A DNA stretch of 64,000 nucleotides from G020348385 sp964410125 (GTDB taxonomy: Bacteria; Acidobacteriota; Aminicenantia; Aminicenantales; Aminicenantaceae). Below are positions 17,156 to 26,128 of this stretch, one piece after another. The stretch lies in the NCBI GenBank assembly GCA_964410125.1, contig CAYPGQ010000010.1, positions 16,302-80,301 of the forward strand, read 5' to 3'. The notes below the pieces were generated by a model that worked only from the letters and a program-made list of their open reading frames with translations, did not search any database and was not told the origin of the DNA. Positions within the stretch are counted from its first letter, which is position 1. The number at the start of each line of letters is the position of its first letter. The translations under genes and the position numbers were made by a program.

Positions 17156-19492
17156 TCAATAGGGATTATTTTTTAGCCTGAACATGTAATCCGGATCGAG
17201 GGATGGTTCATCTTTGCGATGATTTTCCATCAGCGTGATCTTTTTTTCGAGCAATTCGGCAAAATTCGCAGCATGGATGAATGGGGTTTCCTCTGTACCG
17301 GAAATGATCATCCATTCTATCGGAGACTCGTTCCATAGCTCGATCAACTCTCTGCAATTTCGGATCTCTTTTTCCATCATCTTATCCAGAAGTTTGCGGG
17401 CAGTTGATCCAGCGCTGGGATCGCCAGCATCCTGGTATTCTTGCACGGCATATATCCAAACGGCCGTGTTCCTTAGTGTTATGTACAAACACTTCAAAGC
17501 TCGTGCCCGGAAATACTGATCCTCAAAGACCAATGCGGCTTTTTGATCTCCTATACTTGCAGCCTCATCCTTCTTTTTTTTGAAATGACAAATCGCCGAT
17601 TCCAGCGGAGCCCAGACATTCTCATCAATCCTTGAAAAAGCCATATGCGCATAGTCCTTCGTAACGAGATCAAAAAGCACGTCCTTGGACAAATCTACCT
17701 TGTTGGGATTATGGATGGAGGTGCACATATGCGACTCATAGTAGGCCCTCTCCGATTCTGGGATCCTGTCGATATCCGGAACAAGCGGCCGCACAAAAAG
17801 CCTCTGCCAGACGACACCATAATGGGAATAGATGGAAAGAGGGATAAAAGCCCGTATGGCTTGCTCCACAAGCCGCCATCCTTCAACCAAATCATCTGCA
17901 TTTGTTCGTCCTGCGTATCGCAAAGCCATTTTCTGGACAGCTTCTTCGATGTCCAAGGACGGATTCAACTGGAAGAGCCGGAATATTTCTTGATTCACGG
18001 CATAGGGAACCTTATCCGGAGGATGGATGCCGCCGACATGAGCTAGAGTCCTCACTCCCTGTTCGGCAAAAGCCTGCAATTTCTCAAAAGTGAGCCATGG
18101 GAACGGGATCCCCAAGAGAGGTTCATGGTTGGTGTGGCATCCAAAAGCATGATAAAAATAAGACCTGCTGTTCCGGGAATTCAACTCATTCATCGCACCT
18201 CTTTCTTTGTCCATCAGCGTGTTTTGATAGGCCGATCCCACAACTTTGACATCAGGGTATCGAGGATGGGGATAAATGGATTCCCATCCTTTGACCAGTA
18301 ATGAATTCACCTCCACATCCACTCGTTCTTCCAGTTGCGGCCAAAGGTGATCTCTCTCGCCATAAAAAGATTCCAACCGCGTGATGATACGGAATCCCGG
18401 ATTGATCCGGGATCCGGCATCCCGCAAAAGGACAAAAAAGCGTATGATATTCGCAGCTGCAACTTTGGCGATCGCCTCATCGTCCTTCCATTCCCGTATC
18501 ATGAAAGCCCCGCCGTTGCGGCCCACATACAACGACTTGGTGTGCTCGAAGCCGGCTCCGCTGTCATTGCTCCAGATCGTCATGAAGCCCAGTTCCGGAA
18601 CCTCTTTCATCAACTTGATCAAAAGTTCCTGATAATGCTTTTGAACAACAGGATGTGCAATCGAAAGATTGTACCGAGGCTTAAAACTGCGGAATGGATG
18701 GTCCACTCGTGCCCCCCTGAGTGTGGGGTATTTTTCCAACAGGGTTTCGGGAACGGAGCGGGGCTCAAAACAAAGCAATCCCGGAACAAGTCCGTACTTT
18801 AAAGCCAGCCTGGCATTGTCCTTCAGCAGCTTCAGATTGCTCTCAAGATATTCCGCCGGGTAAATCCCCTGATTCAACCGGCTTGACGCGAATTGGTCGA
18901 GAGCCGGGCAATAAGTGTAGAAGTCCGCATAAAATTCCCCTGGTACACCTTTCTCCCACGGGAGGGAAGATGCCAGAGCATTGACCTCGATATGGGTGAA
19001 CCCTAAACGGGCATATTCCCGGATGTATTTTTCCCGGTCAAAATCCCGGATCAGCCGGGCGTATTGAGTGAGGAAAAGATCGAATGTCGATTTTTCAACA
19101 GAAAAACCTATTTCCTGCATCCAAGACAAGACATCTGAAACTTCCTCATCCAAAAAATTCTCGATAAGCTGGGTGAATCCTGTGTACAAAAAATAGGGTT
19201 TGGAGCTTAGAAGCCATAGACATTGATTGACGTCACTGTTTATGGACACCCAATCATCTTGGGAAGAGAATGCCAATCCCTGATGATCCAGCCGTGCACG
19301 AAGGCCTTTCGGAACGACTGCGATATAAAGGGCCCCTTCCTCAGAAACGAAGCCGGAATCATCGACCTTTATCACATCAGCTCGGTTATCACACGATCCT
19401 AAAAGTTCCTTCGCTATCGTTTCCTCAACGGGAAAACCCTTTTTAGGAATCCTCACCTGTCTGACCTGTCGCAAAACCTCGCTGACCTTCAT
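17156..19492 (-). CDS. Large TIM-barrel glycosidase-like protein
   Basis: 778 aa, no signal peptide; family not firmly recognised. Central region reads like a (beta/alpha)8 glycosidase: 'YARLGFTHIEVNALASSLPW', 'FYTYCPALDQFASS', 'FMTIWSNDSGAGFEHTKSLY'; arrangement resembles alpha-glucuronidase/hexosaminidase-like (GH67/GH20-like) proteins, with an N-terminal alpha/beta domain and a helical C-terminal half. Catalytic residues were not assigned. The ATG at 19492 follows GGAGG; the frame extends to 19534 inside the ROK gene. It is the last gene of the mannosidase operon, implying action on an intracellular oligosaccharide. Confidence 0.6.
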   Translation of the reverse strand: MKVSEVLRQVRQVRIPKKGFPVEETIAKELLGSCDNRADVIKVDDSGFVSEEGALYIAVVPKGLRARLDHQGLAFSSQDDWVSINSDVNQCLWLLSSKPYFLYTGFTQLIENFLDEEVSDVLSWMQEIGFSVEKSTFDLFLTQYARLIRDFDREKYIREYARLGFTHIEVNALASSLPWEKGVPGEFYADFYTYCPALDQFASSRLNQGIYPAEYLESNLKLLKDNARLALKYGLVPGLLCFEPRSVPETLLEKYPTLRGARVDHPFRSFKPRYNLSIAHPVVQKHYQELLIKLMKEVPELGFMTIWSNDSGAGFEHTKSLYVGRNGGAFMIREWKDDEAIAKVAAANIIRFFVLLRDAGSRINPGFRIITRLESFYGERDHLWPQLEERVDVEVNSLLVKGWESIYPHPRYPDVKVVGSAYQNTLMDKERGAMNELNSRNSRSYFYHAFGCHTNHEPLLGIPFPWLTFEKLQAFAEQGVRTLAHVGGIHPPDKVPYAVNQEIFRLFQLNPSLDIEEAVQKMALRYAGRTNADDLVEGWRLVEQAIRAFIPLSIYSHYGVVWQRLFVRPLVPDIDRIPESERAYYESHMCTSIHNPNKVDLSKDVLFDLVTKDYAHMAFSRIDENVWAPLESAICHFKKKKDEAASIGDQKAALVFEDQYFRARALKCLYITLRNTAVWIYAVQEYQDAGDPSAGSTARKLLDKMMEKEIRNCRELIELWNESPIEWMIISGTEETPFIHAANFAELLEKKITLMENHRKDEPSLDPDYMFRLKNNPY

Positions 19493-19508
19493 ACCGACCT
19501 CCGCAGTA

Positions 19509-20429
19509 CTAAAAATCCATGATACCCAATTCACGCAAAGCTAGATAAGCCGCCCCGAAAACACCGGCCGAATCGCCCAATCTCGCTTTGATGATCGGCA
19601 CCGTTTTCCGAGGGATCCCGAAAAAACACTGCTTCATCAAAGGGGGAACTTTTTTATACCACAGCGGAATATTGGACACTCCCCCTCCGAGAATGACAGC
19701 CTCCAAATCGAGTGCATTAATGGTATTGGCAAAAAACACGCCTATGATCCGGCAACTTTCCTCGAATAACCTGTCGGCGATCGGATCTCCCTTTTCATAA
19801 AGAGCATAGATTTCGCGAAGATCCAAATTTTTGCCACTCAGCTCAAAATACCTCCGGCTATGGCTGGGTCCGGAAAGATATGCTTCGACACATCCCTTTA
19901 GTCCACACTCACAAACCCTTCCGTTGATGTCGATGGAAGTGTGTCCTATCTCCCCTGCTCCCCCCCTAGAACCCCGGTACAGCTTGTTATCCAAAATCAA
20001 GCCGCATCCCACTCCTGTCCCTAAAATGACGGCCATCACATACCGGTATTTTCCTTCACAACTGGCAAAAAATTCTGCCAACGCCAAGCAATTGGCATCA
20101 TTGTCAACCACAAGAGGCACATCGAGACGCTTTTGCAATCCCTGGATCAGGCCTGCCTCTTCATACACCGGAGTGTGGGGGGCCCCATAAAGACGGTCTT
20201 CCGATGGAACATACGTTCCCGGCGTTCCCATGCCCACAGCTGCAAAATCTCTCCCTTCCGAAACCTTGCGGATGACATTTGCGATGTTTTGTATGACATG
20301 ATCCATGCCTTTGGATGCTTCTGAGGGTATCCGCTGACGGGTGATGAGAGTCCTATCTTGATCCAAAAGACAGGCTTCCACTTTTGTTCCGCCCAGGTCT
20401 ACTCCCACAACATGTTTGTTCATCCTCAT
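19509..20429 (-). CDS. ROK-family sugar kinase
   Basis: 306-aa cytoplasmic kinase phosphorylating a hexose, perhaps the product of the neighbouring glycosidases. Visible: phosphate-1 motif 'VVGVDLGGTKVEACLL', catalytic 'VVDNDANCLALAE', 'VILGTGVGCGLILD', the ROK zinc motif 'CECGLKGCVEAYLSG' with 'GEIGHTSID' before it. No N-terminal helix-turn-helix, so a kinase and not a NagC-type repressor. ATG at 20429 overlaps the URO-D-like stop as ATGA; a second ATG at 20423 is better spaced from GGAAGG and is the alternative. Specificity (glucose, mannose, N-acetyl sugar) is open. Confidence 0.88.
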   Translation of the reverse strand: MRMNKHVVGVDLGGTKVEACLLDQDRTLITRQRIPSEASKGMDHVIQNIANVIRKVSEGRDFAAVGMGTPGTYVPSEDRLYGAPHTPVYEEAGLIQGLQKRLDVPLVVDNDANCLALAEFFASCEGKYRYVMAVILGTGVGCGLILDNKLYRGSRGGAGEIGHTSIDINGRVCECGLKGCVEAYLSGPSHSRRYFELSGKNLDLREIYALYEKGDPIADRLFEESCRIIGVFFANTINALDLEAVILGGGVSNIPLWYKKVPPLMKQCFFGIPRKTVPIIKARLGDSAGVFGAAYLALRELGIMDF

Positions 20430-21448
20430 GCCTTCCTTTCCGTCTCGCTCAATGCATCCCAAGTTTCATACACGGTGAATATATTTTCGGGATTAGCCTC
20501 CAAACCGAACTCACACTGCCCGATTACACCACCATTTTGATACAGATGGAGCCAAACCTCATAAACAGCCTGCTGAATGTCCTGGCGCGTTCCATGGGGC
20601 AAAAGGTTCTGCCTGTCGATCTCTCCCCAAAAGGTAATCTTTCCTCGGTACTTTTCCCCCAATTCCTTGATGCCCATACAAAAAATCTGGGCATTGAGAG
20701 CATCCACTCCCGTCTCGATCAAATCCGGCATGATATCCATGATGTGCCCATCCGAATGCATAAACAGGTACTTGCCATGATGCCTGGCAATTTCAGCGTA
20801 TTCTTTGTACATCGGAAGAAATATCTGACGAAACACATCGGGTGAAACAATCAATCCTTGCTGGGTACCCCAGTCGTCCATCAAAGATATCGCATCCACG
20901 TCTGTCGAAGCCCAAACTTCCACTTCCTTGAGATAGTGCTGGTGAATCCTGTCGAGAAGCTCAAAAAGCTCCGGAGGTTTTTCAACGAGATCGATAAAAG
21001 CATGTTCCATGGTGCGTATAAACTGGAACCGTTCAAACGGACGCACAAACGATCCCATCAAGACAAAGCGGTCGGTTTGTCGACAAAAGGCATTGACTGC
21101 ATCCCTGTCGATGCTAAGGGTGGCCTGGGGAGGATTAAACTTATCCAAGTCCTGCCAATCGGCCACAAGCGGCGTTTGGACAATTCCGATAGCACCATCC
21201 AAAGGATTGGAGAAAATGCAACCCCACTCATCGATATAGGTTCCTTTTTTGTAGCGTTCGCCTCTGGTATCCAAGTGTTCTATATAAACCGAAGGAGCAG
21301 GCACGATATCGTCCGGAAACAGTTCATGCAGCCTCTGCACAAATTCAGGATAGTTTTTCTCAGCCCAGGGCAGGATCCCTTTGTGCCGGGGTATTCTTTC
21401 TGGCTTATCGAAGCACAGGGTTTTTTGAACGAGCCGGCGAGAATTCAC
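20426..21448 (-). CDS. Uroporphyrinogen-decarboxylase-like (URO-D superfamily) protein
   Basis: 340 aa with the URO-D TIM-barrel pattern: 'CFDKPERIPRH' near the start, 'DAISLMDDWGTQQGLIVSP', 'KYLFMHSDGHIMDIMPDLI' and 'GVDALNAQ'. No heme gene is nearby, and the operon is for sugars. In this superfamily many non-heme members move methyl groups (MtaA/CmuA-like), and 'HSDGHI' sits where zinc-binding residues of methyltransferases lie; a sugar O-demethylation role is speculative. GTG start at 21448 with AGAGGA 7 nt upstream; the preceding Gfo/Idh stop is 1 bp away. Confidence 0.8.
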   Translation of the reverse strand: MNSRRLVQKTLCFDKPERIPRHKGILPWAEKNYPEFVQRLHELFPDDIVPAPSVYIEHLDTRGERYKKGTYIDEWGCIFSNPLDGAIGIVQTPLVADWQDLDKFNPPQATLSIDRDAVNAFCRQTDRFVLMGSFVRPFERFQFIRTMEHAFIDLVEKPPELFELLDRIHQHYLKEVEVWASTDVDAISLMDDWGTQQGLIVSPDVFRQIFLPMYKEYAEIARHHGKYLFMHSDGHIMDIMPDLIETGVDALNAQIFCMGIKELGEKYRGKITFWGEIDRQNLLPHGTRQDIQQAVYEVWLHLYQNGGVIGQCEFGLEANPENIFTVYETWDALSETERKA

Positions 21449-21449
21449 G

Positions 21450-22673
21450 CTATTTTCCTCTGGGAAATCGGTGGTAGTTTTTGAGGCTCACAGGTTTTCC
21501 AGGGCGTGCCCAATCCCATTTGGCCTCGCTCGGAAGGATTCCCCTTCTGTAACAATCCTTAAGCTCCTGAAGAAGATCTTTTGCCCACCATCTGTTGCAT
21601 TCGGGATCGGAGTTTATCTTGGAATCGGGAAAATCCACAATTGTAGAAGCAGACTCTTGCATTCCGTTCATACACAGAGTTTGTCCAACAGAAGCTTCTG
21701 GCCCACAAAGGATGGCCTTCGGCTCTCGTATGGTCTCGACAGCTTCGAACAACTTGCGCAGGGGATGTTCTGCTTCGGGAGACCCATAATGTTTTGTTTT
21801 TCCTTTGTGATCTTTGGCTATGATGTCATCAGCGACCTCGCCGTAGGTTATTGTGGCCTGCTCAAATTCAAAGACAAACATCGGGCCCAAATCATCGGAT
21901 GTAGTATGGGAAGCGTAGAACAAAATTTCCACGCCTTCACATGTAAACGCTCGGCAGACAACCGTGTCATAATTTTCGATCGGATAGGTCCTGTAGAGTT
22001 CGGCCGTGACTTCAGATGGCATGGCACACCCATCAAGTTTGTCCCCAAGTATGTAAAAAAGGTTGTGGAGGAAGTGGGCCATGGCATTGTTGGCCGGGCT
22101 GTCCAACACCCATTTTCCCTGGGCATTTTTGATCTTCCCCGCCCAATCATTCCTCTTGTAATAGGCCTCATCTCGGGGCCAAAAACACAGGGTTTTCAAC
22201 CGGATCGGTTTCCCGAACTTTCCGCTTTTAACGTCACTCTTGAGGGCTTGGATAGCTCGGGAGTAGGACCATTGGTATCCGAGCATCGCCCAAAAGTCTG
22301 CAATCTCCGTGGCTTTGATTAACAGTTCGGCATCCTGGATCGTCGCACCGATGGGCTTTTCGCACAGCACACAGCTCCCCTGTTCCAAGGCAAAGGATGT
22401 TTGGGACACATGATGGTGAATCGGGGAACAGACAACCACAAGGTCTGGCGACTTTTCCCCTTCATAAACCTGGTCGATTGAATCCAGGATCGGAATCCCT
22501 CGATCTTTCAGTTCTTCTGCATACGCGGATCGTTCCGGAAAGGGTTCTACGACAGACTGAATTTCAACTTCTTCCGGAGGGAAACCTTCCAACAGGATTT
22601 CCAGATAGGACTGTCCCATTCCAGCCATTCCTACCAGAACTACAGAAACCGGTATTTTTTCCTTCTGTTTCAT
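21450..22673 (-). CDS. Gfo/Idh/MocA-family oxidoreductase (cytoplasmic)
   Basis: 407-aa NAD(P)-dependent sugar or inositol dehydrogenase without signal peptide. Rossmann motif 'VVLVGMAGMGQSYLEIL' at the N-terminus, and the family signature 'CEKPIGATIQDAE' with the catalytic Lys near residue 100; 'NNAMAHFLHNLFYILG' holds the usual downstream His. It lies 5 bp from the GH38 gene and 1 bp from the URO-D-like gene. Unlike the two Tat-tagged relatives near 60-63 kb it should act in the cytoplasm, maybe oxidising a sugar freed by the mannosidase. Confidence 0.88.
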   Translation of the reverse strand: MKQKEKIPVSVVLVGMAGMGQSYLEILLEGFPPEEVEIQSVVEPFPERSAYAEELKDRGIPILDSIDQVYEGEKSPDLVVVCSPIHHHVSQTSFALEQGSCVLCEKPIGATIQDAELLIKATEIADFWAMLGYQWSYSRAIQALKSDVKSGKFGKPIRLKTLCFWPRDEAYYKRNDWAGKIKNAQGKWVLDSPANNAMAHFLHNLFYILGDKLDGCAMPSEVTAELYRTYPIENYDTVVCRAFTCEGVEILFYASHTTSDDLGPMFVFEFEQATITYGEVADDIIAKDHKGKTKHYGSPEAEHPLRKLFEAVETIREPKAILCGPEASVGQTLCMNGMQESASTIVDFPDSKINSDPECNRWWAKDLLQELKDCYRRGILPSEAKWDWARPGKPVSLKNYHRFPRGK

Positions 22674-22678
22674 ATCAT

Positions 22679-25204
22679 TTATCGCTCAGGCTTGAACAAT
22701 GAACCTTGTGTTTTGAGTTTTCTCTCAACCAAATCCAGCTCAAACATCTCCTTGGATCCTAAGTCCACAGCAATGGTTTTGATTTCAAATGCACCCAAGG
22801 ACAAGTCAAAGGTCATGTTCAAACCAGGAATTGCAACTCTAGTTCTTCTGATTCTGCCCGTAGGTTCAAAAAGACGGAAAACGAGCCAATTTTTATCCTC
22901 CGCCATCTTGAACGCTGTGACTTGAATGGCCTTATCGCTCAGAATTAGACTGGGCACTACCTCCTTTCCTTCACCGGAAGGAAAACAGCAAAGTGCCATT
23001 ACACGTTCATTCTTAGCCAGAGCTTCTCGGTCTATGAGTGCCAGGCGTTCCTTCGCTTTTCCGCCGTTTATCCAGAAGCGAAAAATCCTTTCCCCCTGAT
23101 CCATCCGGGGGAGGCATCGATCTTGCATGCTCAGGGACCCGGAGTTTCCGGTATCGGCCGCATAGGCCGGCGAACGCAGGAGAGAAATACGCAATTCTCC
23201 GTTTTTATAATCAAATCCGTAAATTCTGTCGTTTATCACAGTTAAAGCGTGTTGATTGTCCAAAGAAACCACACCCACCCATTTCTGGGCAACCAGCTCA
23301 TCCTCAGTCGGTTCGAATTCTTGCACACCGTAGGCCACCTGTCCCCTACAGTTCCCGTTGCGAAACATTGAGGGTACAGCCATTTTTAGCATACGATCCT
23401 TTTCATTCCAGAACACGCGGACTTCGACCTCAAACTCACTCCCCTTTTTAGGAAACATGTACCTCTGGCAGATATAGGATTGATTGAACCGGAATAGTGA
23501 TTCGACCATAGTCCGCACCGGACCATCTTCGATGATTCGCACATTTTTTAATTTAGAGCCGGCCACGCCGGCGAATCGGGCGCACTCCTGTTCAGGAAGG
23601 GCCGAAAATTTACCTTCATAATTGCGGAAAGAGCGCACCTTCATGCCCCAAGAATCAGGATTATCCTCCATCACTAATGTTTGAAAAGCCCGAGGTTTCA
23701 AGAAATCTATCCCGTTGACCTTATACGATTCGATCAATCCTGTGGTCGTCCTGATGGTCCACTCCGCTCTGTCCGACCTCAACACAAGCAATGTTTTTTC
23801 TTTTATTGAGGGATCTGGATCCGATGTTTTATTTTTTAGCCGACATACGAAACGATTCATCTGACCCGGTTTCAAATCGGCCTTAAACACGACCCTTTTC
23901 CGCCATTCCACAGAAAGGGTGCTGCTCTCCTTTTCCATCTGGGATGGCAGCTTTTTCCCTTGGTGAGCCCACACCTCGGGAACCAATCGTGATTGTTCAT
24001 CAAAATGGGGTTCATGGGGCTGAAATTCACAGACCACAGTCTGTTTCAACAGGAAAGGATGGGGATTGTACACAAAGATCGGGAACTCTCCGTCTTTAGC
24101 CCGTGCTTGCCCTGCAAGCAGAGCGAAAAAGGAACGTGCTCTCAAACGAGAAAGAATCTCTAGCCCATGGTCCAGCCTTTGCTGTGCATGCTCTTCCACT
24201 TCTGGAATACCAGAGCCTGGAAGGATATCATGGAATTCACAAAACAGGAGGTCTTCCAGGGCCTCTTTGAGTCTATCCCGTGGATAGGGCATCAATTTCA
24301 ATAAAGCGGCATGAGTGACCATTTTTTCTGTACCATAGTAAAGATTTTCCATGTCCCGGTGTTTTTTCTTCACAGCCGCCATGGATGTGTAGCAGCCCAC
24401 AGCCCAGGGATTGAGATCTTTGGAATAGCGAGGAAGCTCATCCCTCTGTTTCTTTAGGGCCGAAAAATAGTCCTCGGGAGTCCCATGGCGGACATCCCAA
24501 TTTTGCTGTTTTGCCACTAATTTCCTGATCTGCTTGAGATCCTCCCTGGATGGCCCGCCTCCATGATTACCGATGCCCCAGAGAAGAATCCCGAATTTGC
24601 GCTCAGGATTGTCCCGAGTCCATTTTTGGATCCTTTGTGCAGCCTGCCCTTTGGGAGAATTGTAATGCTCTTTAGCCCGGTGGGTGACGATCTCAGAACC
24701 ATCGTACCCCAACCACATAAAATCCTCTGCAGGAAGGGGGAGCCAATTCTGGTCAGGACGGCAGAAAAGATAGGATGTGTAGCCTGCTTTTTTCAGGATT
24801 TGCACAAGGCCCCGTGTATGGCCGAAAGGGTCAAAATTGATGGCTGTTTTTGGCTTGACTCCGAATTTCTTTTTGAAATAATTTTTGCCAACCAATATCT
24901 GCCGGACAAAGGACTCCCCTGAGGGCATGTTGCAATCGGGTTGGACATACCACCCTCCCAAGATATGCCATTTTTTCTTTTTCACCAGCTCCTTGATTTT
25001 AACGAACAATCCAGGCTCGTATTCTTCGATCCACTGATATAGGAGGGCTTCGTTATGGGTGAAAACAAATTCTTCGTACTCCTCACACAGTTGGACAGCG
25101 GTACGGAAAGTCGAAAGCGTTTCGGCTGCTCCCTCCTCCCACTCCCAGAGCCACACAGGGTCCAAATGGGCATTGCAGATCAAATATAAAGTCCTGTCTT
25201 TCAT
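22679..25204 (-). CDS. GH38 alpha-mannosidase
   Basis: Retaining zinc-dependent alpha-mannosidase, 841 aa, cytoplasmic (no signal peptide). The catalytic domain shows the zinc motif 'CNAHLDPVWLWEW' (His13, Asp15), 'GGWYVQPDCNMPSGES' (Asp90) and the nucleophile in 'INFDPFGHTRG' (Asp125); a helical three-bundle and the large beta-rich C-terminal domain follow, as usual for class II mannosidases. SD GGAG precedes the ATG by about 7 nt. It heads a tight five-gene run with Gfo/Idh, URO-D-like, ROK kinase and GH-like protein; likely substrates are short mannosides or mannosyl-glycerate-type compounds brought in by a transporter elsewhere. Confidence 0.95.
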   Translation of the reverse strand: MKDRTLYLICNAHLDPVWLWEWEEGAAETLSTFRTAVQLCEEYEEFVFTHNEALLYQWIEEYEPGLFVKIKELVKKKKWHILGGWYVQPDCNMPSGESFVRQILVGKNYFKKKFGVKPKTAINFDPFGHTRGLVQILKKAGYTSYLFCRPDQNWLPLPAEDFMWLGYDGSEIVTHRAKEHYNSPKGQAAQRIQKWTRDNPERKFGILLWGIGNHGGGPSREDLKQIRKLVAKQQNWDVRHGTPEDYFSALKKQRDELPRYSKDLNPWAVGCYTSMAAVKKKHRDMENLYYGTEKMVTHAALLKLMPYPRDRLKEALEDLLFCEFHDILPGSGIPEVEEHAQQRLDHGLEILSRLRARSFFALLAGQARAKDGEFPIFVYNPHPFLLKQTVVCEFQPHEPHFDEQSRLVPEVWAHQGKKLPSQMEKESSTLSVEWRKRVVFKADLKPGQMNRFVCRLKNKTSDPDPSIKEKTLLVLRSDRAEWTIRTTTGLIESYKVNGIDFLKPRAFQTLVMEDNPDSWGMKVRSFRNYEGKFSALPEQECARFAGVAGSKLKNVRIIEDGPVRTMVESLFRFNQSYICQRYMFPKKGSEFEVEVRVFWNEKDRMLKMAVPSMFRNGNCRGQVAYGVQEFEPTEDELVAQKWVGVVSLDNQHALTVINDRIYGFDYKNGELRISLLRSPAYAADTGNSGSLSMQDRCLPRMDQGERIFRFWINGGKAKERLALIDREALAKNERVMALCCFPSGEGKEVVPSLILSDKAIQVTAFKMAEDKNWLVFRLFEPTGRIRRTRVAIPGLNMTFDLSLGAFEIKTIAVDLGSKEMFELDLVERKLKTQGSLFKPER

Positions 25205-25259
25205 AAAGCTCTCCTTTTATCGATAATCCTCGAAATCTATCATCGCAGATTTGATTAAT

Positions 25260-25973
25260 TCAGAGGCCCTTCCGGTACCGGCTCGTCATGGCCACAAGCC
25301 AGGAATGAAGGGGAAGCAGGGGTTGGAATTTTTTCCAGCAATAGTTCACCAGTTTTTTGGAATAGAATTCCTCGGGGATCGACGATTCAACACCCACATA
25401 AAGACCGTTGTGAAGCAGGAGATCGGCATTGGGGTGCAAGGGATCAAAACCGGCAGAGACCCGTTTGTAGTGTTTTCCCCCGATTTGATACTCTTTTTTC
25501 TTTTTGATTATAGCCACGATTTCGGCCAGGTCCTTGCCATGTTTTGCATTCACGACAGAATTTCTGTACGTGTCGAACAAATATTTGGGAAATCTCCAGA
25601 TACCGACTCCCAACATCAGGATTGGGGGTTCCAGGTGAAAATAAAAACCCGAACATTCCATCCGCGGCCGGTTGCCTTCCCAAAAGAAAATCCCGATGTT
25701 GGTCTTGTAGGGAAATTTGTCCGGGCTGAACCGGGTGTCCCGGTTTATCCGAAAAAGCGACTTGTTAATTTTCGGGACAGCCACGATGTCAAGAACTCGA
25801 GTCCTAAGTTTTTCCCCCATGGCCATCACAAAAGCCCTGGCAGGCTGCATCACAAAGGTCTCATAGTCCTGTTTGTGATCTTGAAACCATTTTTTCGTGT
25901 TATTTTTCTTGAGACCTCTAATAAATTTGACAGTCTCCTTGGAAAATCCTTGAAATTTCAGCTGGTCAGTCAT
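25260..25973 (-). CDS. DUF2461 / TIGR02453-family protein
   Basis: 237-aa cytoplasmic protein with the full family pattern: 'GFSKETVKFIRGLKKNNTK' with 'KKWFQDHKQDYE', then 'INRDTRFSPDKFPYKTNIG' and 'GFYFHLEPP'. The biochemical role of the family is unknown. It begins 11 bp after the 43-aa gene (stop 25985) and ends 55 bp before the mannosidase start, all on the minus strand, so it may be read from the same long transcript. Confidence 0.9.
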   Translation of the reverse strand: MTDQLKFQGFSKETVKFIRGLKKNNTKKWFQDHKQDYETFVMQPARAFVMAMGEKLRTRVLDIVAVPKINKSLFRINRDTRFSPDKFPYKTNIGIFFWEGNRPRMECSGFYFHLEPPILMLGVGIWRFPKYLFDTYRNSVVNAKHGKDLAEIVAIIKKKKEYQIGGKHYKRVSAGFDPLHPNADLLLHNGLYVGVESSIPEEFYSKKLVNYCWKKFQPLLPLHSWLVAMTSRYRKGL

Positions 25974-25984
25974 GTTTTTATTTC

Positions 25985-26116
25985 CTATTTTTTGGTTCTA
26001 TGATCATAAACTATCCGGCTCAGTTTAGCGATCAATTTTTCGCCATCCATGCGCTTTTCGATTCCCCGAGTCAAATCCACAACTAAAACAGTTTTACAGT
26101 GCCTTCTGTTTTTCAT
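25985..26116 (-). CDS. Small 43-aa hypothetical protein
   Basis: Open frame of 43 codons (MKNRRHCKTVLVVDLTRGIE... ending DHRTKK, stop TAG 25985-25987) filling the gap between DUF2461 and the aldolase/kinase gene, with GAAGGGA 5 nt before the ATG. It is basic and begins with a short beta-strand-like stretch 'TVLVVDLTRG'. No family recognised. Support comes from its ribosome-binding site, tight spacing on both sides (12 and 11 bp) and the protein-like composition. Confidence 0.5.
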   Translation of the reverse strand: MKNRRHCKTVLVVDLTRGIEKRMDGEKLIAKLSRIVYDHRTKK

Positions 26117-26128
26117 GATGTTCCCTTC

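Noticed and set aside
17130..17160. GGGGACTTCCCC near the end of the HAD gene as another MITE end
   Set aside because: Single short match, no partner end within several hundred bases.
20426..21448. HemE (uroporphyrinogen decarboxylase)
   Set aside because: URO-D fold only; sugar operon context and zinc-type 'HSDGHI' motif argue against heme synthesis.
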